A DNA stretch of 11,967 nt from JBLHOS01 sp047623825 (GTDB taxonomy: Bacteria; Pseudomonadota; Alphaproteobacteria; Rhodobacterales; Rhodobacteraceae): the NCBI GenBank assembly GCA_047623825.1, contig JBLHOS010000089.1, positions 1 through 11,967 of the forward strand. The letters are read 5' to 3'. Numbering within the stretch: the stretch's first letter is position 1; each line of letters starts with the position of its first letter. A model generated the notes under the pieces. The model saw only the letters and a program-made list of their open reading frames with translations. It did not search any database and was not told where the DNA came from. Both the position numbers and the translations under genes were made by a program. Shown piece after piece: positions 6,926-11,967 of this stretch.

Positions 6926-7157
6926 AGCCTTCTGTATCGGAAGAAAGAACTGGCTGTTTGCCGGGGCGGATACCGGTGCGGAAACACTCGCACGCACCAT
7001 GACGATCATTGAAACCGCCAAGCTGAACGGCCTCGACCCACAGGCCTATCTCGCTGACATCCTTGACCGCATCCAGGATCACAAGATCAACCGGCGGGAC
7101 AACCTACTCCCCTGGAATTGGGCACCGATCGCCGTGCAGAACAGCCAAGCTGCATAA
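6926..7157 (+). pseudogene. IS66-family transposase, C-terminal fragment
   Basis: The plus-strand frame reads RKNWLFAGADTGAETLARTM, then IIETAKLNGLDPQAYLADIL and DHKINRRDNLLPWNW, ending at TAA 7155-7157. This is the conserved C-terminal end of IS66 transposases (TnpC). Only about 75 residues are left and the catalytic core is missing. It is joined at about 6920-6926 to the istB fragment on the opposite strand, so two unrelated elements have recombined here. I could not identify an IS66 terminal repeat in 7158-7242. Confidence 0.85.
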
Positions 7158-7242
7158 CCTCGGTATCAAAGGAGCGGCATCAAACCGTGACAGGTCCATA
7201 TTGTCCCCGCGGCTGTTTTGTTCGGATCGCCCTGTCTGTTCG

Positions 7243-8406
7243 CTAAAAGAACTTCCTTAACAGGCCGCCACTCTTACGATCATTTTGCTGGGGGGGGTAT
7301 TTGTTTTCAAGCAAGGGCCCCGGTGCCGTGCGGAAGGCTTCGAGGATAGAACCGTCCTTGGCAAGATGATCGAAAATGACGTGTTTGCTTAGCTTTTTGT
7401 AAACATGCGGCACGACGCGCGTGCTGTTATCGGCCAAATTTCGCATCTGTGCGTAATCGAAGGCATGTTGACCCGCGAGAAAAAAATCGATGCGGGCGAT
7501 CTGTGATGCATTGACCGTCGTAACCAGATCCGGGGCATCAATCTTGCCTGCAGCCGCGTCTTCGGCAATTTTCTGGTAGACTTGCCGGTCTTCGCTATCA
7601 ATGCCAAGCGCCAGCGATGTAGGGCCGGATAGAGCGACCACATGACCAACTCCCAATTCTGCCGCTGCATGCAAAGCACCAAACACGCCACCGGAACCGC
7701 CGATAAAGGAAATGCGCGTATCCGCAAAACTTACGAGAAGCGTGCGTAAATGGTCGAGGGTCTCTGCGCGGTTACCGATGGACTTGATGCCGGAGAGATA
7801 GAGCCTGAAATTGAAATCACGCAAGACCACGAGATTGGCGTTTAGAGGACCGGTAACGGCGCGATCGAACATGTTCCAGCCGATTCCAGCAATCAAGTGA
7901 CTTAGCCCCGAAAACCCGATAATGGTTTGCGTTGCTCCGGCGCGACGCAGCACGCTTATGTCTTCGCGTGCGTCGGCTACGAATTCAGGACGGCCAGCCA
8001 CCGCTGGGGGGGAAAACTTATGCATTCTCTTGGCAATTCGGAACCCAGGTGCACTGGGAAACTCAAGCGCAGCATCGGCGACAAGTGCTTCTTGATATGG
8101 CCTGATCTGGCAATACCGCTCCAAGTCCCACCTCTGCAGGCGTGCGCCATTCAGATCACTGAAAGGCCTTTCATAAAGACTGTCCCTGCGCCACTTCGCA
8201 ATTGCACGGTAAAGGTGCAGCATAGGTCGCATCCGGGCGGGCACCGTCTTTGGCAATACGCCCTCTAACGCATTCCCGATCTCGTCAATCTGGGTTATCT
8301 CTGTGCCATCACGCAAGATTGGCCGGATATAATCCAGAAGATTCTCAAAGGCCTTGCGATCATCGCCGAGTGCGGCGATGTGATCTGCAAGGGCTTTATC
8401 ACGCAT
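7243..8406 (-). CDS. Putative alpha/beta-hydrolase-fold protein, last gene of the KASIII-ACP operon
   Basis: A 387-residue protein of unassigned family. Residues ~155-345 look like an alpha/beta-hydrolase fold: TIIGFSGLSH after a strand (161-170), VVLRDFNFRLYLSG (193-206), then RISFIGGSGGVFGALHAAAE (231-250), in which S238 of GGSGG sits in a nucleophile-elbow position (usual GxSxG). A late KHVIFDHL (341-348) offers a candidate His. The N-terminal ~150 residues are not recognised. The preferred start is ATG 8406, which overlaps the ACP stop by 8 bases. A TTG at 8433 would overlap further. Next to a ketosynthase and ACP, an acyl thioesterase or acyl-releasing/transfer role is plausible but unproven. 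Coding-strand runs of seven C (~7996-8002) and eight C (7290-7297) lie in the gene. Confidence 0.65.
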   Translation of the reverse strand: MRDKALADHIAALGDDRKAFENLLDYIRPILRDGTEITQIDEIGNALEGVLPKTVPARMRPMLHLYRAIAKWRRDSLYERPFSDLNGARLQRWDLERYCQIRPYQEALVADAALEFPSAPGFRIAKRMHKFSPPAVAGRPEFVADAREDISVLRRAGATQTIIGFSGLSHLIAGIGWNMFDRAVTGPLNANLVVLRDFNFRLYLSGIKSIGNRAETLDHLRTLLVSFADTRISFIGGSGGVFGALHAAAELGVGHVVALSGPTSLALGIDSEDRQVYQKIAEDAAAGKIDAPDLVTTVNASQIARIDFFLAGQHAFDYAQMRNLADNSTRVVPHVYKKLSKHVIFDHLAKDGSILEAFRTAPGPLLENKYPPQQNDRKSGGLLRKFF

Positions 8407-8635
8407 CTTTATTGGCTTCGATATAAGCCACAAGCTTGGTCAGTGTATCGTATTTGTCTTCATCGCCGGGCGCTATCACAACATCGTACTTTTCTTGCAC
8501 TTCCAGCATCACAGAAGCCATATCAAGCGAATCTAGGCCGCTATCCATGAATTCGGTATCACGGCTCAACTGATCTCCGTCGAAACCCTCGACAACCTCG
8601 GTGATGATGATGCGTATTTCAGCTTCGGTGCTCAT
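8399..8635 (-). CDS. Acyl carrier protein
   Basis: This 78-residue acidic protein has the carrier-protein signature SGLDSLDMASVMLEVQEKY. S36 in the DSL motif is the expected phosphopantetheine attachment site. Length and four-helix pattern fit an ACP. It starts 4 bases after the ketosynthase stop with GGAG 8 bases ahead of ATG 8635, and its end overlaps the hydrolase start. Its place right beside a KASIII argues for a dedicated carrier rather than the general fatty-acid ACP, which normally sits with fabG/fabF. It needs a holo-ACP synthase (phosphopantetheinyl transferase) encoded elsewhere. Confidence 0.9.
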   Translation of the reverse strand: MSTEAEIRIIITEVVEGFDGDQLSRDTEFMDSGLDSLDMASVMLEVQEKYDVVIAPGDEDKYDTLTKLVAYIEANKDA

Positions 8636-8639
8636 AAAT

Positions 8640-9584
8640 CTACTCCGGTTGCGATGTCAGGATACAGGTGGCCCAGCCCAGGCCTACGCCAAAGCCAGAT
8701 ACAAGGACTGTCGGGGTTTCTCTAGGGTCGAGATCTGCCAAGATCAAGGGCAGCGATGATGACACTGTATTGCCTGTATTAATGCAAGGCAGGGTAGCGG
8801 GCGGCGGTATTTTCAGCCGCTTGCAAATGGTGTCAACGATGTACTTCGATCCTGGGTGCATGACCCACGCATCCACGTCATCCTTGGTGATACCGTTGCG
8901 CTCTAGCGTGCGGGTAACGCTACCTGGCACGTTGAGGGCGCAAAAATTAAACACCGACCGACCGTCCATCTTCAGCACCCCGTCTGCGGTGCGCATCAGG
9001 GCTTCTGCGTCGCTGCCGTTCGTCCCAAAATCAAACGCTCCGATTTGCCAGTCCGGCCCTGGCGCAATCAGCGTCGCGGTGGCCGCATCGCCAAAGATCA
9101 TCGCGGTGTTTTTGTCGTCTTCGCTGACCGACACCGAATAGGGATCAGCTGTTATCAGCACCGCACGCGTACCACCCGCCATTTGCAGATGCCCTGCAAC
9201 GGTGGCCAGTGCTGATACATAACCCGAACATCCCAAAGAGATGTCAAAGGCAAAACAGGTTTTGGGCAAGCCCAGCTTGCCATGCACCACCGCAGATGTA
9301 TGAGGCAGGCCGTATCCATCCGGATGCTGGGTGACGACAACAATCAGATCAAGGCTGTCGGGGTCAAGCGCACCATCCAGTTTTGCAACTAAAGCCTCAA
9401 AAGCGCGCACGCACATATCCGATGTGGTTTCGTCTGCATCCTTGCGGGTGGTTCGCATCACACCGATCTTTGATTTTAACGATTCGGGGTCGTAGCCAAA
9501 CCGGCCGATCCGGTCGGCATTATAGATCCCGCCCTGTGGCACGTAAGCGGCTACGCCACAAATTGAGAATTTATTATTCGCCAT
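8640..9584 (-). CDS. 3-oxoacyl-ACP synthase III (KASIII/FabH-like)
   Basis: A 314-residue cytoplasmic thiolase-fold enzyme that condenses an acyl-CoA or acyl group with a malonyl-type unit on ACP, or transfers an acyl group. The catalytic triad is complete: C119 in FDISLGCSGYVSAL, H243 in WVMHPGSKYIVD and N272 in TGNTVSSSLP. The C-terminal GFGVGLGWA is also typical of FabH. Length matches the family. ATG 9584 is chosen because GGAGAGG lies 9 bases upstream and the N-terminus KFSICGVAAYVP is typical. The frame extends to 9653 but would overlap the upstream gene by 80 bases. The enzyme sits between an unknown gene and an ACP, which suggests a specialised pathway rather than the housekeeping fabH. 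Substrate chain length cannot be told from the sequence. Confidence 0.88.
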   Translation of the reverse strand: MANNKFSICGVAAYVPQGGIYNADRIGRFGYDPESLKSKIGVMRTTRKDADETTSDMCVRAFEALVAKLDGALDPDSLDLIVVVTQHPDGYGLPHTSAVVHGKLGLPKTCFAFDISLGCSGYVSALATVAGHLQMAGGTRAVLITADPYSVSVSEDDKNTAMIFGDAATATLIAPGPDWQIGAFDFGTNGSDAEALMRTADGVLKMDGRSVFNFCALNVPGSVTRTLERNGITKDDVDAWVMHPGSKYIVDTICKRLKIPPPATLPCINTGNTVSSSLPLILADLDPRETPTVLVSGFGVGLGWATCILTSQPE

Positions 9585-10161
9585 AAAAGACGACCTCTCC
9601 GAATTTTGTGTTGTTATGCAATACTGTCGTTTTGAAGATTTTTGTGCCCACATTGCCTGTCAGTACTAGGCTAAATCCTTCGGAACTGTCAGGAAAATAT
9701 TGCATGACGATTTTTGAGGCGATCAGCTTAACCTGCGGGTTCAACGTGGTGGTAATCAGTTTTTTGTTCGCGGCAATTAGCCAATCGATAAAGACATCAT
9801 GCACAGGGCTAGTCGCAATCAAAATGCGATCGGCAACAAGATCCCGCTCCACGATGGCGTCTTCGTCAAAAGGTTCACGCTCGGTGACCGCATGATCGGT
9901 ATCTTCTGACAGTATAAGGTAAATTTCTTGGCCATCATCTTGTAGGATTTTAGCATAGCCCGTTCCCTCGCCTGGTCTGATGGTCTCTACAGGGGTAAAG
10001 ACCACGCGTGATGCCATCCAGGTTTTCAGCACCAGTTCGCAACGCGCGCAACAGCCAAAGCGACCAGACAGAAATTGGATTAAAGACGTGCTATGCACAT
10101 ATTGCCGTGCGCCGCGGAATGGGAGATCGGCATAAAAGGGCGTGTAGTGGGATTCAGGCAC
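9574..10161 (-). CDS. Unrecognised 195-aa protein, first gene of the KASIII-ACP operon
   Basis: I do not recognise a family. The start is GTG 10161; an in-frame stop lies about 13 codons upstream, so the start cannot lie much further out. The N-terminus has FRGARQYVHSTSLIQFL (residues 15-31), a Cys-rich GCCARCELV (36-44) and, from about residue 50, an alternating acidic/hydrophobic domain with IYLILSEDTDH, DRILIATSPVHDVFIDWLIA and a C-terminal strand-like region. There is no signal peptide or membrane helix, so a soluble protein is expected. It overlaps the ketosynthase by 11 bases, so the two are probably co-translated and work together, perhaps as a partner subunit or a step on the same acyl chain. 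Function is unknown. Confidence 0.75.
   Translation of the reverse strand: MPESHYTPFYADLPFRGARQYVHSTSLIQFLSGRFGCCARCELVLKTWMASRVVFTPVETIRPGEGTGYAKILQDDGQEIYLILSEDTDHAVTEREPFDEDAIVERDLVADRILIATSPVHDVFIDWLIAANKKLITTTLNPQVKLIASKIVMQYFPDSSEGFSLVLTGNVGTKIFKTTVLHNNTKFGEVVFYGE
9594..9600 (-). promoter_or_regulatory. Ribosome binding site of the KASIII gene
   Basis: GGAGAGG on the minus strand lies 9 bases before ATG 9584 and decides the ketosynthase start over the longer open frame to 9653. It sits inside the end of the upstream coding region. Confidence 0.7.
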
Positions 10162-10246
10162 GGGATGCAGGTCCTGCAGATTGGATCATTTCGCTATCAT
10201 ATTGTGTGTTCTACCTGCAAACGTCCAGCATGTGTGGAGTGCCTGA

Positions 10247-10435
10247 TCATGACAACGCAGCATCCGCGGGCCAGAAGCCGTGCCATTCGGCAGCCAGTGC
10301 ATAGACGTCCTTGCCCGGTGCCATGATGTGGACCGCGTCAAGGGCCTCTGGTGACAACTGCGGGCCAGCATCACCAGGCTTGGCACGGCGGCTGATGCGG
10401 ATGATGTCGCCTGAATCCTCTGACAAGGTGTAATC
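10247..10435 (-). pseudogene. C-terminal fragment, possibly of a plasmid replication initiator (RepA/RPA-like)
   Basis: After the IS110-type sequence breaks off at about 10436, the same frame continues as DYTLSEDSGDIIRISRRA, then LSPEALDAVHIMAPGKDVYA and AEWHGFWPADAALS, ending at TGA. The pattern 'LSPEAL..A..MAPGKDVYALE.EWR.FW....DAAFLG' recalls the C-terminus of replication initiator A proteins of alphaproteobacterial plasmids. This identification is from memory of the motif and is not certain. Near the end a short piece seems deleted (FW then ADAAL). Whatever the family, it is a fragment with no start of its own, fused by recombination to the transposase. Confidence 0.4.
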
Positions 10436-11543
10436 CAAATGGGTGTTGTGGCGGTCTTTTAAGATGTAACGCTCGAACTTGTCACGGAAGCTGTTGGCGC
10501 GCTGCAGAATGGCGACTTGACCCGCCATCCACATAGTACGGCGGAGTCGAGCGTTGCCGTATCTTGATAGCTTGGTCTGCCCCCGGAACATGCCGGACTG
10601 AATGATCGCCAGGTCCATGCCACAGAACTTCAAAAATTGCCGGTGGTGCCCAAGCCGGCGCAGGTCACCCGCTTCTGCCAGAATGGTCAGGGCATTGATC
10701 GGGCCGATGCCCGGGAACGATGTGAGAAGCTGATAGTCGGGATTATCTTTGAGTAACGCGACAGCTCGGTCTTCAATCTCATTGCGTTGCGCAATCAGGT
10801 CGCGCCCCTCAGCAAGGACCAGGCGGAACATTCTGATGGCATCAGAGTCTGGGGTGACCGGTAATCCCACCAATACTTTGGCTGTCTCGTAAATATCTGT
10901 CACAAAACGCTCTTTCGACACACGGCGGCCTACCGCGGTTTAGGCATTGGCAATGAAAGTCTCCTTGCACATTGCCGAGATGATGTGCGGCGAGGGGTAG
11001 CGTTCGAGGAAGGAGAAGAACCAATCACTGCGCGAACTGCGATGGAAGCGATCAGCTTCGGGAAAATATAGCGGCAGATAATGCGTTAGCACCCGATGCC
11101 AGAGTTCGGTCTTTGACCGCTCCTGGAGGTCATTGGTGCCTGACATGAGCGGATCATGATAAAACTGCTCGTTCCCGATCTCCATCATATGCAGGATCAC
11201 CTGCGCGTCCTTAGTATCGTTCTTGTCCCAGCTGTTGTTCAGGGCCTCCCGGGTTCTGGCGAGGGCCACGGAGGACACCAGCTTTACGTCGAAGCCGGCG
11301 CAGCCGAGGTGATAAGTCTAGGCCCGGTGGTAATTACCCGTCGCTTCAAAAGCCACGCGAACTGGGTGCCCATATTCTGCGACTGTCGCAACCAGACGGT
11401 TGAAGTAATCCAACTGGTTCAGCACGGTCAAACGACCCCGGGAGCTTCTTGCCAGGCACGGCAATCAGCACCTCATGATGCGCTTTCGAAATGTCGATGG
11501 CCACCAAAACGGGCTCGGACTGTGCAATAGTCGTATCGGTCAT
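10436..11543 (-). pseudogene. IS110-family transposase, degenerate and 3' truncated
   Basis: It starts at ATG 11543 with GAGAG just upstream and reads LVAIDISKAHHEVLIAVPGKK, the DEDD-type N-terminus of IS110 transposases. A 1-base insertion near 11440 shifts the frame. The gene continues as RLTVLNQLDYFNRL and VRVAFEATGNYH, hits TAG at 11319-11321, then SSVALARTREALNNSWDKND. A short deletion follows (NDLQE joined to KTELWHR), and an in-frame TAA stands at 10940-10942. The C-terminal transposase_20 domain is well kept, with LTSFPGIGPINALTI and FCGMDL, up to RYILKDRHNTHL, where it is replaced by unrelated sequence at about 10436. Several independent lesions show it is long dead. Confidence 0.85.
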
Positions 11544-11574
11544 AGTCTCTCAATCAGCGACATTCCGAAGGTGT

Positions 11575-11883
11575 TACGGCATCCAGTTCGCCGAGCAGCC
11601 CCGCAACCGGAACACAGCATATTAGCGGCAAATGCGCTTCGATCTGATCTGCAAGGCAAATGGGATCGAGCACCGCCTGACCAAGCCCAACCACCCGTGG
11701 ACCAATGGCCAGGTCGAGCGGATGAACCGCACGATCAAAGACGCGACCATCAAACGCTTTCATTACGACAGCCACGATCAGCTGCGCACGCATCTCGCCG
11801 ACTTCCTAGCAGCTTACAACTTCGCACAAAGACTCAAGACGCTCAGTGGCCTCACGCCCTACGAATACATCCGCAAAATCTGA
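11575..11883 (+). pseudogene. IS481-family transposase, C-terminal fragment (right copy)
   Basis: The plus-strand frame from about 11575 to TGA 11881-11883 reads YGIQFAEQPRNRNTAY, stop (TAG), QMRFDLICKANGIEHRLTKP, WTNGQVERMNRTIKDATIKR, then FHYDSHDQLRTHL and AAYNFAQRLKTLSGLTPYEY. It is the C-terminal ~100 residues of an IS481 (IS3-like integrase core) transposase, including the conserved GQVERMN with the last catalytic Glu. It is better preserved than the left copy: one internal TAG and no frameshift seen. Its 5' end is cut at about the same point of the gene as the left copy, here next to the IS110 remnant. Confidence 0.88.
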
Positions 11884-11889
11884 ACATCT

Positions 11890-11944
11890 GAGCCAAACAG
11901 ATTCATCCTAAATCCGATCCTCCAGACGCCAGGACTAAACACCT
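11890..11944 (+). repeat. Terminal sequence of right IS481-family copy (inverted repeat partner of 395-449)
   Basis: This is the downstream non-coding end of the right IS481-family copy. It is an inverted match to 395-449 at 49 of 55 positions, with the six mismatches scattered. The IS boundary is near 11941-11944. The last ~23 bases of the window lie outside the element and hold nothing I can assign. Confidence 0.75.
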
Positions 11945-11967
11945 TGTGGCATGACAACGTCCTCTAG

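Noticed and set aside
8640..9653. Longer KASIII start at 9653
   Set aside because: It would overlap the upstream gene by 80 bases. The added residues do not resemble a FabH N-terminus and GGAGAGG supports ATG 9584.
11475..11891. Plus-strand open frame of 138 codons over the IS110/IS481 junction
   Set aside because: It runs in a different frame across two transposase remnants. The IS481 frame at 11575-11883 carries the conserved residues.
1..11967. CRISPR array, tRNA/rRNA genes or toxin-antitoxin pair
   Set aside because: No regularly spaced short repeats, no cloverleaf-like sequence and no small paired frames with recognisable toxin or antitoxin motifs were seen.

Overview
The window looks like accessory DNA of an alphaproteobacterium, most probably a Rhodobacterales (Roseobacter-group) genome or plasmid. 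This rests on the look of the insertion sequence (IS) transposase remnants, a ManC tail, and what may be the end of a plasmid replication initiator. No rRNA, tRNA or housekeeping gene is present to confirm it, so taxonomy is inference. Almost every complete gene lies on the minus strand.

Layout: (1) 1-251, the N-terminus of a sulfotransferase-like gene running off the left edge. (2) 395-1621, debris: the 3' end of an IS481-family element (minus strand), an internally deleted IS6-family element abutting it, and a C-terminal fragment of a mannose-1-phosphate guanylyltransferase gene (manC). (3) 1624-6384, a compact four-gene minus-strand operon in the order tagD-like cytidylyltransferase, LicD/fukutin-like phosphotransferase, a TagF-like glycerophosphotransferase fused to a GT4 glycosyltransferase, and a small sulfotransferase. 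(4) 6633-7157, an IS21 istB remnant with its ATPase core deleted, joined to the last part of an IS66 transposase. (5) 7243-10161, a second tight minus-strand operon: an unrecognised 195-aa protein, a KASIII (FabH-like) ketosynthase, a dedicated acyl carrier protein and a putative alpha/beta-hydrolase. (6) 10247-11944, a fragment that may derive from a plasmid replication initiator, a broken IS110-family transposase, and a second IS481-family 3' end (plus strand).

Functional reading: the first operon makes CDP-glycerol (TagD) and has two enzymes that could use it (LicD, TagF domain), a glycosyltransferase and a PAPS-dependent sulfotransferase. It probably builds or decorates a surface glycan with glycerol phosphate and sulfate. 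The second operon can load an acyl chain on its own carrier protein, condense it and perhaps release it, so it may make an acyl group or small acyl product. Whether the operons serve the same glycan is unknown; they are separated by IS debris and may have arrived separately.

Architecture: the two IS481-family 3' ends face outward as a 55-bp inverted repeat (49/55 matches) at 395-449 and 11890-11944. They bracket both operons like a decayed composite transposon. All transposase genes seen are broken, so the island appears no longer mobile by its own enzymes.
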